Assembly (NCBI GenBank): GCA_019915135.1
Contig: JAHLMK010000006.1
Location: 124,001 to 188,000, forward strand
Length of the DNA stretch: 64,000 nt
Reading direction: 5' to 3'
Source of the DNA: Strobilurus pachycystidiatus
Lineage: Eukaryota; Basidiomycota; Agaricomycetes; Agaricales; Physalacriaceae
Positions 10,775 through 20,610 of this stretch are shown here, in pieces. The first letter of the stretch is position 1. Each line of letters opens with the position of its first letter. Under the pieces are notes generated by a model. That model had not been told where the DNA came from. It was given only the letters and a program-made list of their open reading frames with translations, and searched no databases. A program made the translations under genes and the position numbers.

Positions 10775-13700
10775 TCAACCGCATGCAAAAACGAGCGGAG
10801 CGGCATAGAAGATTTTGAGAACACGGTGCGCATATGCTGCGACGAGAGCGATGGATTTTCTTTCGTAGACCATTTCCTGTAGAATCCTGATATCCGAGCA
10901 GTCAGAGCGTATAGCCTGTACCAGACCGGGGTTCAAGGGCATGATTGAGTTCATCATATTTCCCCTCAGCGCCACCAGCTCCAGTGATGAACCACACTGT
11001 ATCATAGCGTGTTCAGGCGTCTCGACTGCTGCATGACAGAAACGACACAATCTTTGATCTCTCGGGGGTCTCTCTCGTCCCCTTGGTACGCGCCGTAATT
11101 CCTCGATGGCCAGATGATGATGTGACAACAGGATATTGGTGATGGCCCTCCTGTGGTCCGGTACATCTACATCGAGGTAATGACGCCTACCAAGTGCTTT
11201 AGGCACAGGTTTCATCTTCTTCCTTGGCTCCACCCTGTCTCGTATGAGATAGAGCTTGTCAGATCCGAAGTTTACTTCTCGCAGGAGCCACTCCCCCATG
11301 GAGGCCGTTATGAGCGAGATGTAGTCATCAACATCTTCAACAGTCACTGTCAAGATGTCAAGCTCGCGCGGCAACTCAAAAGGAAGTAGGCGACCGGCCT
11401 TGAGTACATGAGTCCACCAGCAGACCTTGTTCTTCGGGTACCAATACACGCTACTTTCAAAGGCAGCGCGTGCATAGTGACCCTTGCGAAGAGACAGGTA
11501 ATACCTCAGACTAATCATGACTTGCAAGAAGCGACGGACTTCGATGGGCATGATTCCCGTTTCGGTGTATAAGGGCACCACGGCTGAGTGACCATGAAGC
11601 ATGAGAACACGTCGGAGATAAGCCAGCTGTATACTGCGCAAGTGAGACACCAGGTTCTTCTGAACATCGGGCATGATTTCAGCCCCATGAATCAGGTGGC
11701 AGTCCACTCTTGCCATGTATAACTTCAATGACTGCTCAACTGGTAGATGTCCGACACGATCCTCCATGCCCCAGATGCAATGAGCCGCATACCGGGCAGT
11801 GCTCGCTTTTTTGATGTAATGGTGCTCAAAGAGCGCACCACTTGTTTCTGAGGCCGCGAAGACCACACCAACATAACGTTCCAGGACCGAGTATGCCAAC
11901 ACACGCCCAGCAAGGGTGAAGATTGGCACCGGTCCCCGCAACTGCGCATCAGTTCCGAATCGCATCACAACTGTCTTAACCTGGTTAATGAGGATGAAGT
12001 TGCGCGATGCCCATTGTGTCAGAGCATCGAGTTGCAGCTGGAGACCCTCGGGGGAGTGGGACATCAACAACATATCATCGGCATGGGCCAAGATAGTGAT
12101 GATAGTCCCCGCGAGTCTCACATCATCCTTGTGAAATGGCATAGCCAGGTCCGAAAGGAAAAGATTCCACAGCATGGGTGAAGAGGTGTCACCCGTGAGC
12201 AAGCCGATACAGGCACTGAACAGGTCACTGGACAGTCCGGCATGCTTCACGTAGTATTCACAACGCTCATATACCATATGGAGCCAATCAAAGATTGGTC
12301 CGCGGAACCCCATTCTATAGAGCTTAGTCCATAGTGTCGCGCGATTGGTGGACGGGAAGGCGTTGGTAGCATCGACGACAGCCACATACAGTGGACGATT
12401 GAGAGCACGAGCGTGTTCAATGCAGCAACGAAGAATGAAAGGATTATTGTTAGTTCTATAACCCGCACGGAAGCCGTTCTGGTAGTCAGGTATTAAACCG
12501 TGACTCCCAGCCCATTCAGTGAGCCGTCGGTGTATGACCAGAGAGAGGGCACGGAACCAGCAACTTTCAATGCCAATGAGCCGATAACTGCCAGGTTCCG
12601 TGGCCTCCTTTCCTCTCTTCAATACACCGACGAGAAACACGAGCAGCCACTCGGATGGACAGTCACGATCTCCGAGACATCGATTGAACAACTCAGCAAT
12701 GTCCTCGTTGTCCGCGTCAACGATCTCAGAGTGCGTGACTTTGTCCACACCCGCGGCGCTGCCCATATTACCCTCCAAGAGATCCGCCTTCATTTCCTCG
12801 ATTTCGGTGACGCTTATCGGACGCATGAGAACGGGGTCAGTCAACCCGTCACCCGTCCTTTCTGGCAAGTATGACGAGACAATTTGGCGGAGTTTGTACT
12901 CCAGCTCGTCAAATTGCGGTGGGAACTCCGCGGCTGGGTTCAGTCTTGTTCTGAATTCATCCCGAAGCTGATCCACAGACACGCGAACTTCTTCCGCGAC
13001 GGGATCGCCAACCTGCCGAACTTCTTTCCAGAACTTGGCATCCGTGGGCGCGCCAACGACGCGTTCTCGATGTTCGGCCCTTTTCTGATCAAGGGCAGTT
13101 CTGCCGCGATGGCCCTCAGGATATTCCTTCCTACCTGGGCGCTCCTCGGGTTCAGGTTGGGGTGACGGGTCGCGAACCTCGGTAGTGACCTTGTTCAGTG
13201 GGAGTTCATGCAGATCCTCACCGGAGGAGGATGCGAATGGAACAATGACAGCGCTGAGCCATTGTGGTGACACCTCAGGCAGTCTGAAATCGCACGCATT
13301 CCTGGCATTGTCGCGAGCCTTCTTCGCATGCTGATTACTCGTGAGAGCTTTACGCTCAAGTCGAACGAATTGAACGGGGGCTGTACGGCGCACTATGAGC
13401 TGATTGATACGGCGTAACAGGTCCCCGTCCCTTCCGTTCCATCCAGATACAGCGAGTCGGCGTGAACGATACACTATTGCCTGTATCGCACTTTCAGAAC
13501 GGAGGTGAATGACAGCAGTCTTGTTGATGGGAGCACGCCATAGCGCAAGAACCACAGCTGCAAGGTCGGCGCGCATTGCGTCCTGAGGGCCATACAACCG
13601 ATCAGTGAAGTTGATGCTAGAGTTGAGACCTGCATAGACGCTGAGTCCCGCACACGCAACGTCATTGCCATCCGTCCTGCACAACCCGTGAACATAGATT

Positions 13701-14893
13701 GATAAGGGCGGGGTGTTATGGTAGACAACCCCGAAGAGACGCTTTGTGCGTCGTTCAGGATCTCTACCCTCCTCGATGATACGTCTTGCAAAGACGTCAA
13801 GGTCGTTTAAGTCGGGCATATGCGATAGTTCCTCCGCCTTACGCTTTCTGACTTTGCGCTTACGCTTGGATACGGACCCGCCAGAGGGGATCTTGACGAG
13901 CACGTTGACCTCCAGTGCTACATGATCAGACCAGTCGTCAGGCTCACAGATGGTCATATGGACAACACGCTTTGCAGACATGAGCATCTTTGAACACACG
14001 ACATAGTCGATGACAGTTGCAGCATCGCCTCGGAAGAAAGTGCAACGATTGCTAGCAGGAGCAAACTGCTGTGTACCATTCAGGATTTGCATCTTGCAGT
14101 CACCCCACAGAGTCAACATGGACCGACCCCTGCGGGACAGAGCTGAATCCAGGGACAATCGTGGTGGGTCGTTTGACGCAGCAGTCAGGCCAGCTGTATG
14201 GGCGTTGGGATCGCCCGTAAGGACAACCTTGAGCCCTTGTGCAGTAGCGATTGCAAGAGACTTTGCGATTGCCTCCTCCGGGTCGCAGTCTAGGTAAGGT
14301 TGCCACGCCGTAGTCTCCGGTAGAATGTAAACGTTGTAGAAAGCAACGTCGTCGACCTGGAGGACCATGAAGTCAGGGCCACTGAGATCCTCTCTCATAC
14401 GCGCGCGTAGGTCGCTGTTTACAACAGCGGCAACACCACCCCAGAGTCTGTCAAATGTGGGACCTGGGTTGCGCGTACGAGAGAACATTGAGTAGCCGGA
14501 CGGAACACGAGCAGTAAGGTGCTGTCCTGGTCGTAGATGGGTTTCCTGGAAGAAGTTAATATCGTGACTTTTTATCTGTTCAACAAACTCGGGGCAGTCC
14601 AGCTTCAAGATGAAGTTACCATTCACATTCCGACTTCTCACTCTTATCTCAGATAGAGGAGCATTGAAACCAGACGTAAATGTAGTTGTATTGTGAGTGG
14701 GGGCAGTAGTACTGGAATGTAGCACATCGTCAATGTTTCTAACACTTGGCATACTGCTCTCCACCAACGACATCCTGGAGGAAAAGACCGCCCGCTCTAG
14801 TTTAACGGGACAGATTCGTAGGAGGCGCGAGCAGCAGCCCAGTCGGTCGTCGGAGCTACGTGGTTGAAGCTGTCGCAGAACCACAACGCCCAT
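10775..14893 (-). CDS. LINE ORF2: endonuclease / RNase H-like / reverse transcriptase (1372 aa)
   Basis: Domains in order. Apurinic-type endonuclease (EEP), about residues 83-335: NVNGN, QETHLR, GDPNAH, DYVVCS, SDHVAL. A degenerate RNase H, about 396-534: SIYVHGLCR, AGLSVYAG, MRADLAAVVLAL, VIHLRSESAI, FVRLERK, KKARDNARNA. Reverse transcriptase, about 690-960: motif A VVDATNAFPSTNRA, motif B GLLTGDTSSPMLWN, motif C ILAHADDMLLMS. C-terminal CRFCHAAVETPEHAMIQC, a CCHC-like zinc motif. RNase H in LINEs normally follows the RT; here it precedes it, and most catalytic acids are replaced. The first ATG overlaps ORF1 by 97 bp. The in-frame ATG at 14776, 20 bp after the ORF1 stop, is another good start. 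Confidence 0.9.
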   Translation of the reverse strand: MGVVVLRQLQPRSSDDRLGCCSRLLRICPVKLERAVFSSRMSLVESSMPSVRNIDDVLHSSTTAPTHNTTTFTSGFNAPLSEIRVRSRNVNGNFILKLDCPEFVEQIKSHDINFFQETHLRPGQHLTARVPSGYSMFSRTRNPGPTFDRLWGGVAAVVNSDLRARMREDLSGPDFMVLQVDDVAFYNVYILPETTAWQPYLDCDPEEAIAKSLAIATAQGLKVVLTGDPNAHTAGLTAASNDPPRLSLDSALSRRGRSMLTLWGDCKMQILNGTQQFAPASNRCTFFRGDAATVIDYVVCSKMLMSAKRVVHMTICEPDDWSDHVALEVNVLVKIPSGGSVSKRKRKVRKRKAEELSHMPDLNDLDVFARRIIEEGRDPERRTKRLFGVVYHNTPPLSIYVHGLCRTDGNDVACAGLSVYAGLNSSINFTDRLYGPQDAMRADLAAVVLALWRAPINKTAVIHLRSESAIQAIVYRSRRLAVSGWNGRDGDLLRRINQLIVRRTAPVQFVRLERKALTSNQHAKKARDNARNACDFRLPEVSPQWLSAVIVPFASSSGEDLHELPLNKVTTEVRDPSPQPEPEERPGRKEYPEGHRGRTALDQKRAEHRERVVGAPTDAKFWKEVRQVGDPVAEEVRVSVDQLRDEFRTRLNPAAEFPPQFDELEYKLRQIVSSYLPERTGDGLTDPVLMRPISVTEIEEMKADLLEGNMGSAAGVDKVTHSEIVDADNEDIAELFNRCLGDRDCPSEWLLVFLVGVLKRGKEATEPGSYRLIGIESCWFRALSLVIHRRLTEWAGSHGLIPDYQNGFRAGYRTNNNPFILRCCIEHARALNRPLYVAVVDATNAFPSTNRATLWTKLYRMGFRGPIFDWLHMVYERCEYYVKHAGLSSDLFSACIGLLTGDTSSPMLWNLFLSDLAMPFHKDDVRLAGTIITILAHADDMLLMSHSPEGLQLQLDALTQWASRNFILINQVKTVVMRFGTDAQLRGPVPIFTLAGRVLAYSVLERYVGVVFAASETSGALFEHHYIKKASTARYAAHCIWGMEDRVGHLPVEQSLKLYMARVDCHLIHGAEIMPDVQKNLVSHLRSIQLAYLRRVLMLHGHSAVVPLYTETGIMPIEVRRFLQVMISLRYYLSLRKGHYARAAFESSVYWYPKNKVCWWTHVLKAGRLLPFELPRELDILTVTVEDVDDYISLITASMGEWLLREVNFGSDKLYLIRDRVEPRKKMKPVPKALGRRHYLDVDVPDHRRAITNILLSHHHLAIEELRRVPRGRERPPRDQRLCRFCHAAVETPEHAMIQCGSSLELVALRGNMMNSIMPLNPGLVQAIRSDCSDIRILQEMVYERKSIALVAAYAHRVLKIFYAAPLVFACG

Positions 14894-16596
14894 TCGGAAG
14901 AGGGAGCCGTGAAATGGACGACAGGACCGCCCATGACAGCGTCACCACGGTAAGCACGGAAGGACGAGGCGGTGATGATAGGGTCAGCCGCAGAACCGAG
15001 GATCCGTCGAACCGTCTCGCGTGCCTCGCCGGTGATGTCCGAGCCCCATCGGATGCCAAGGATGGTGATAGTGATAGAACCGGGGCGAGGACGAAAGGCG
15101 GCGCGGGACTTTTTTGTGGGGGGTGCAGCCGGGGCGGGTGCAGCGCCACGACCAGATGTGGAAGAGGGGGCGGGGGGAGGGAGCGCCACACCAGGGGGGA
15201 GATCGCGAGGTCGCTCCTCAGCCGGTGCGTAGGAAGGGAGAGGAGCGTCCCTGACGGGTGGGGGAGCACGTGGACCAGAAGAAATTGATCCATATGAAGC
15301 GGGAGGAGGCGCAGCACCATAAGGGGCGGGGGGAGGCGCACTCATCGAGAAAGCAGGAGCCGGCGGGACAGGGGGGGGAGGGTTGAAAGGGCCGCGGAAG
15401 TGACGATCTTCTGGGTAGGTGACGGCGGTCGTGGATCCGCGAACCCCAGGAGTGACGGCATGTTCGCGGGCCCGGACTCGAGGGGCCGGGGGGGGAGGCG
15501 GGTGAGGTGGACCATCATCGTGGGCGTCCACATCGATGAAGTCGGCGTCCATCGCACGGCGAGACACAGGGGGGGAAGCGAGACGCGCGATTGTGTCCTC
15601 AAGCATGCGGCGCACGCGCTCGATTGAATCCTCCATGCCGATCATGCGCTGGCCAATAGCGGCGACTTCGGCCTCGGTGACGGACAGATGGACATTGGCG
15701 GTATCGAGACGATTATCGACGGCGTCGTTTCGCGCAGACTGGTCGACGAGACGCTGAACCACTCCATCGAGAGTCTGCTCGTTGCCTTGAAGACGCGCGT
15801 CCTGCTGAGCAAAACCCTCGGCGACGTCGGCGTTAAGACCTGTGCGGGGTTGTGAGGGGAGCGCCACCATGGTGAGGCAACTGGGCTGACCTGTCTGCTG
15901 GGAGCGAACGGCTTCCATGCTCTCGGTGACTTCACCTCGGAATGCACGAGCCTCATCTCTCTGAGCAATGAGGGCGGCAGAAATGGTACCGACATCAGCC
16001 TGCAGTTTTGCGGTAGAGGTTTTTGTCTTGGCGACCGCGTCCTCGTGCACGGCGTGTAACCCAGTGGGGTTGGAGTGACCGGAGCCACCAGCGACAAGAT
16101 GGTCACCGGTGGGAGGCGCCGAGACGACGGGCGCCTTCTTTTTACCCTTGGCCTGAGTGGTGGTGGTCTTAGTCGGCGAGGCTGGGGCTGAGATGGACGG
16201 CGCGGGCTGAACGGACGCCGGCGCAGCTGCTGTGGCAGCGGGGATCCCACCGTGATCAGGAGCAGCCGGCTCTGCATTCACAGATGGGGCAGAGTTCGCG
16301 CGTGCCGCCGTTGGCGCAGGTAGACCAGGAGGGGCTGAGGGCACGACAATGGGAGGAAGGGTGGCTAGAACGGCATTGGCGTTCCCACCGTGAGTATTCG
16401 CGTCCTGAACGGGACGAGAACGCGTGAGTCGCCTATACGTAAGGAAGGGACGTTGCCATCGACTCACGGGGCTGGCACCGTTCTGGGCCTGGGTCTGACC
16501 GTTCTGGACCTGGGTCTGAGCAGGGCCAACAGTGACGGCTGCGATGGTGGCAGCACGCGTCAAGCGCGTGTCGGTTTTGGCTGGCGAGGATGACAT
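14797..16596 (-). CDS. LINE ORF1 protein (599 aa)
   Basis: Gag-like nucleic-acid-binding partner by position. It has an Ala/Pro-rich N-terminus and a helical region with heptads (VQRLVDQSARNDAVDNRL through SIERVRRMLEDTIARL), likely a trimeric coiled coil. A long Pro-rich linker leads to a folded C-terminal part (SITITILGIRWGSDITGEAR .. VVHFTAPSSEWALWFCDSF). I see no CCHC zinc knuckles, unlike many Tad-type ORF1 proteins. Family role: it coats element RNA for target-primed reverse transcription. The stop overlaps the start of ORF2, suggesting coupled translation. Confidence 0.8.
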   Translation of the reverse strand: MSSSPAKTDTRLTRAATIAAVTVGPAQTQVQNGQTQAQNGASPVSRWQRPFLTYRRLTRSRPVQDANTHGGNANAVLATLPPIVVPSAPPGLPAPTAARANSAPSVNAEPAAPDHGGIPAATAAAPASVQPAPSISAPASPTKTTTTQAKGKKKAPVVSAPPTGDHLVAGGSGHSNPTGLHAVHEDAVAKTKTSTAKLQADVGTISAALIAQRDEARAFRGEVTESMEAVRSQQTGQPSCLTMVALPSQPRTGLNADVAEGFAQQDARLQGNEQTLDGVVQRLVDQSARNDAVDNRLDTANVHLSVTEAEVAAIGQRMIGMEDSIERVRRMLEDTIARLASPPVSRRAMDADFIDVDAHDDGPPHPPPPPAPRVRAREHAVTPGVRGSTTAVTYPEDRHFRGPFNPPPPVPPAPAFSMSAPPPAPYGAAPPPASYGSISSGPRAPPPVRDAPLPSYAPAEERPRDLPPGVALPPPAPSSTSGRGAAPAPAAPPTKKSRAAFRPRPGSITITILGIRWGSDITGEARETVRRILGSAADPIITASSFRAYRGDAVMGGPVVHFTAPSSEWALWFCDSFNHVAPTTDWAAARASYESVPLN

Positions 16597-17200
16597 TGCT
16601 GGGGCGAGGTGGCACTAGTGTTACGCAAAAAGTGACAAGTTGGTGTCTGTGTGTGGGACGAGAGAGAGAAAAAACGTGTTGTTGCGTGTGGGTATGCTGG
16701 TGTCGGGGGACGCCGAAAGAACTATGCAGTTCCTCTTGGAGTGCAGAGAAGCCGAACGGGGACCGGGTATACACAGCCACCGAAGGAAAATACGCGGGGT
16801 AGTTCAGAGAACAAGCAGGCGGGAAGAAGGGATTGGCAGTGTACGGATACAGTACACGATAGTTGTATAAAGGCAGAAGGTCTTTTGCGAGAGCAGACGT
16901 TGGTGAGAGTACGATAGGAGGTCAAAATACCCTCGAAGCCCTACGACACGGCCGCTGATGGACGACTACGCAGCAGCAACGCGACAATAATGCGAGTGCT
17001 GGTCAAAAATCGACGACCAAGACACCAGGCGTATAAAATACGAGCAAAGTGCCTTGTCGCTGTGGTTTTTTGGGTGGAGAGGCGACGGGAATCGCGTTTC
17101 GAGTTATTTAGATGATGGTCACGAGCATCTCGTATCTGTATAACATCACTGTGCGCCATTTCCCATCCTTTGAGTGTCTGCGCTCGCGATGCTCAACTGA
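16597..17200 (-). other. LINE 5' leader and junction with F-box gene
   Basis: Non-coding stretch upstream of ORF1. It should contain the internal promoter and 5' untranslated region of the LINE. The exact element/host junction is not visible to me, and no repeated target sequence was found when compared with 10440-10775. Confidence 0.45.
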
Positions 17201-17297
17201 CTTAACAGAATCTGAAATCACCGCTCTCCATGACAGAGGCAAATAGTCGTTTTACCATCATGCAAAACGCCGGCCGTCGTACTGTAGCAGCACGAAC

Positions 17298-18053
17298 TTG
17301 TACGTCGCTATCGCGGCACAACGAATTTCTACTGACCAAGTTGCGGTGCAGGTTACACAAGTCCGCCGACACAATCTGCAACACCTGATGTTACGCAAGA
17401 ACGAGCCGGTCATCCACAATAGTCTCACCACCCTCAGTACGACTACTTCTGATTACTTTGGGAGCAGTCGCCTCCCAAACCTCGTGGAGCTTCAACTATT
17501 TTCTTGGGGTGACTTCGAGGACGAAGAGGACGTCCACTGGCAGAGTCGACGCCTTCACGATATATTCGACTTGGTACGGGAGTCGGCTTGTCCGCTTAGC
17601 GAGCTAACAATTAGCATTTGCGCTCTTGACAAACCACTCATCATTCGGCTCTTCCAACTCGTCCCACTCCTCGACACACTCGGCGTATATTTTCCAAACG
17701 GTTGTAGGAATTGCGAAGAGATGATGGAGGACTTGGCATACGTCCTGTGCGAAGAGCAATTCAAATCGCCCGCCGCCGACGATCCTGCCTCCAAGCTGGA
17801 GCTCAGACCACAGTACCTTCCCAAGCTCAAGAAGCTTGTGCTCAGAACCCATCACGTCTGGAACTTTTTCGATGCAGAGTTCCTCGAAATGCTTTCTGCA
17901 CGTCGCAGCAATGGACTGTCCGCCGCACATCTCTATAGCGAAAGGGACAGTGCAGACCGGACGGCGGCGTTTACTGCGATCAGACCGCGAGATATCCTCT
18001 CCCTTCAAAACCTGAAGAGGGCTGGACTCGACATTCGCGTTCAATGGACACGT
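17298..18053 (+). pseudogene. F-box gene, 3' half
   Basis: The open frame encodes leucine-rich segments typical of the family tail: NLQHLMLRKNEPVIHNSL, LPNLVELQLFSWGDFEDEED, LFQLVPLLDTLGVYFPN, LPKLKKLVLRTHHVWNFF. It has no F-box of its own, and no good ATG begins the frame. It therefore completes the fragment at 9697-10560 across the LINE. It ends at CAATGGACACGT (18042-18053), where the LTR element starts; the frame then runs on for 53 spurious codons into the LTR. The true end lies beyond the element (23594-23638). Confidence 0.75.
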
Positions 18054-18690
18054 TGTGCGCAACTGAGCGAGTTCGAACAAGAAATGCTGCAAAGCAGCGA
18101 AATCTCGAGGGAGGCTTCTCAAACAGTCAACGCAACGTCGGAGACGAGGTGCGACGTGGGACGAGGTTCGGGGTCACAAAACGGGGGCTCGAAGCGAGGG
18201 CTCGAGGAATAGATAGGATAGATAGAGACGAATGTAGACGATACCAAGAATGAAGACAGCGACGAGGACCTTCCTCGTTGCTGAATACGACGTTCTCAAC
18301 CAAAGCCCCCGGCAATATAGTGGGTGAAAAGTACCGTCTATTTTCCTCCCTCTAGCTACTAATACCTCTGTCGGCCCCCTGGCCCCGACCGCTTACATAC
18401 ATACTCCGGTATATCCAATATATCTTTGATCCTCCCCTGGTAGCACACTCTTCCGCGCCAGCCACATCAACTCCTTCCCCTTATTGGATGCCGATGCACT
18501 GATAACAGTCCGCCAAGACAAAGCCCACGCCAGCCTACGGGGTTTGGGGTTCGGGGTTGGATTCGGGGCTTGATGCAGATGTCGGGGTTGATGGACACTA
18601 GAGTGTGGTGTACTGCGCGAGGTAATCCGGGGACTGTTGAGGATTACTGAGTTGACAGTTTGGGGGTGTAGAACACCACCAAGCTGTACA
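18054..18690 (-). repeat. 3' LTR of the retrotransposon (637 bp)
   Basis: Direct repeat of 22953-23589. On the plus strand it begins TGTGCGCAACTGAG and ends CAAGCTGTACA. In element orientation it reads TGTACAGC...GCGCACA, the usual TG..CA ends. Confidence 0.95.
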
Positions 18691-18700
18691 TCTCCCCCCC
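18691..18700 (-). other. Polypurine tract
   Basis: In element orientation GGGGGGGAGA abuts the 3' LTR. This is the expected primer for plus-strand DNA synthesis. Confidence 0.8.
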
Positions 18701-18752
18701 AGCAAAAATTTCTGGCAAAGCCAGAATCCTGACTCTTTATCTTGATCCAGCA

Positions 18753-19029
18753 TTGACGACCCTCGTCAATCCGACTCAACCCATCAGCGACCCTCGCTGA
18801 ACAAAGAGGTATGAACTCTGAGACCCAGCAGTGACGACCCTCGTCAACCCAACAGCGACCCTCGCTGAATAAAGAGGTATAAACCCCAAAACCAAGTGAC
18901 GACCCTCGTCAACCCATCAGCGACCCTCGCTGAATGAAGAGATATGAACCCCAAAACCAAGTGACGACCCTCGTCAACCCATCAGCGACCCTCGCTGAAT
19001 GAAGAGATATGAACCCCAAAACCAAGTGA
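18753..19029 (+). repeat. Tandem repeat of about 65-bp units with paired hairpins
   Basis: Units start at 18753 (78 bp, with extra bases), 18831, 18896 and 18961, each of the last three 65 bp, plus a fragment at 19026. Every full unit has GACGACCCTCGTC and CAGCGACCCTCGCTG, two perfect inverted repeats with CCC loops. Units three and four are identical to the eye, so the array has been homogenised or recently amplified. It lies just inside the 3' LTR. Confidence 0.9.
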
Positions 19030-19728
19030 CAACCTTTGGGAGCAAGTGGCCCAGCCGTACTTTCCCAAGCTTCAGAAGTTGTTGATCCAGTCAGAGATGA
19101 TATAACAATGCCTCAACCTGCATTGCATAGAGAATAGAGAGAGAGAGATGGGGAGATCCGCCAAGGGATCCCTCACAATGTTGCAGAAGACACAAAAGTG
19201 CTCCAAGAGTGTTGCCGGGACTAGCTCTACTCGATCTGCCATCTTTTTGTATTTTGCACCAAAGATGGAAATGGGGGTATATGGTTCCCCCCCCCAATGG
19301 ATGAGGATGAGAAGTGGTTTCCATCGTCGCCGTATAGGTTGGGTTTTGTACCAGAGATGAAATGAATGCCTGTTGAAGGGGGACTTCTTTCACTGGAAGG
19401 TGGATTTTAGGTCCACAAGAACGGGTTTCGGGGTAGCCAATATTGTCCCAGCCCCCAAACGTGGCGGCAGCTGGTACGAAGGCGTGGTCCCGAAACAAGG
19501 GTGAGGCCCCGACAGGAGTAGAATGCGAGACAGAGGAAATGGAATCATGAACGAGAGACTGAGATAGACCAGAAAGAAAAATTGAGAAATCGGGAATAGA
19601 CGTTGTGTCGTGTATAGATGTGGGATCGTCCAGAGCCCGAGCGAGATGAGGTGCCCTATGCGAGATTGCCGTGTCAAGTTGTTGTACCGAAATTACCAGC
19701 CCCATTTGTTCATCGTTTGCGTAACTCA

Positions 19729-20520
19729 TTAAGTCTGACAAATGGGTGCGGGGCGAGTAGAGTGTATGTGCGGTTTTGAGGATACATGGCTGGAATCGGC
19801 ACAATCAGAGAAGCGGGGCTTACCCCGATCGTGAGTTGGAAGAGTGATAACCTCTGACGAGTTGGGGTCCGTAATGGTTAGGTACTGTTCCCCGTCCTGA
19901 TAGTCCTTGAGGGATCCCTCCGTCAAGATGGTGAAAGGTCTTCCCATGAGGACATCGTACGCAGCCCCCGGGATGACGTGGACTTGGAGATAGACCGTGA
20001 TGCCCCCGATTGTGAAGGGAACATTGTGACACATTCCCAAAGACCGATCAAGTTGCCCGTTGGCGGATTGAACCCCGACTGTGACTTTAGTGTCAAGGGG
20101 ACTGCCAATGCGCTGCCAAACATGCTCCGACATCGCCACCAACTGAGAGCCCCCGTCCAAGACAGCCTCGACTTCCCAAAGGGTGTCAATGATCGGAGTG
20201 ATGGCACGAAGGGAAGCCGACTCCGCGGCCACAACGATGGAATTGGGAAGAGTAACCAAGAGCGAGGCGTAGTAGTCCTCGACTTTCTCCAGCGGGGTCC
20301 GATCATCTTCGACTTTCTCCAGGGGTTCCATGCCCTGAATGTAAACCGATTGGTTGAACTCTTCAACCTGGGCAGACTCCTCTTCCTCCGACAGATCTTC
20401 CTCGAGTCCAGCTGCAAAGGTTCCGAGACGAGGCCCCAAGGAAGGCCCTCCTTGCGGCTCTACCCGTCGCGCTGATATCATTTCCCTGAGCAACCGTCTA
20501 ACATCCGGTGATACAGCCAA
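19729..20520 (-). CDS. Retroelement aspartic protease ORF (263 aa)
   Basis: An acidic N-terminal third (DLSEEEESAQVEEF) precedes a retropepsin-like core: VEAVLDGGSQLVAMSEHVW is the active-site strand, with LDGGSQ where DSGSQ is common. VHVIPGAAYDVLMGRPF is the flap/second-strand region typical of fungal gypsy proteases. Another frame (19091-19804) overlaps its 3' end and may be a leftover of the region where pol should follow. No RT motif occurs in it. Confidence 0.8.
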   Translation of the reverse strand: MAVSPDVRRLLREMISARRVEPQGGPSLGPRLGTFAAGLEEDLSEEEESAQVEEFNQSVYIQGMEPLEKVEDDRTPLEKVEDYYASLLVTLPNSIVVAAESASLRAITPIIDTLWEVEAVLDGGSQLVAMSEHVWQRIGSPLDTKVTVGVQSANGQLDRSLGMCHNVPFTIGGITVYLQVHVIPGAAYDVLMGRPFTILTEGSLKDYQDGEQYLTITDPNSSEVITLPTHDRGKPRFSDCADSSHVSSKPHIHSTRPAPICQT

Positions 20521-20610
20521 CAGTTCCGCAGCCGAGAACTCCGTTTTCGACGCCAGAATCCCTTTGAGAACCCTGTCTGCTGCTCCAGGATCTTCTATAG
20601 CTGCCGCCGT

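Larger units (their letters stand above)
10561..17200 (-). mobile_element. Non-LTR retrotransposon (LINE), full-length coding
   Basis: Two large overlapping ORFs on the minus strand: ORF1 at 14797-16596, then ORF2 with endonuclease and reverse transcriptase at 10775-14893. This is the classic layout of fungal Tad-like LINEs. The 5' leader is 16597 to about 17200. On the 3' side about 210 bp lie between the ORF2 stop and a (GAAT)n-like run at 10555-10570, a plausible tail. Both boundaries are estimates, because I found no target-site duplication. Both ORFs are uninterrupted, so the copy is likely young. It separates the two halves of the F-box gene. Confidence 0.8.

Noticed and set aside
10440..17330. 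Target-site duplication of the LINE
   Set aside because: Only 7-mers such as TCAACTG and GCTCGCG are shared between the two sides, which is expected by chance.
18754..19029. CRISPR-like array
   Set aside because: Units are contiguous tandem repeats without unique spacers, in a eukaryotic retrotransposon.
19091..19804. 237-residue ORF as a true retroelement gene
   Set aside because: It shows no RT, RNase H or integrase motif and overlaps the protease ORF; kept only as a note in the protease entry.
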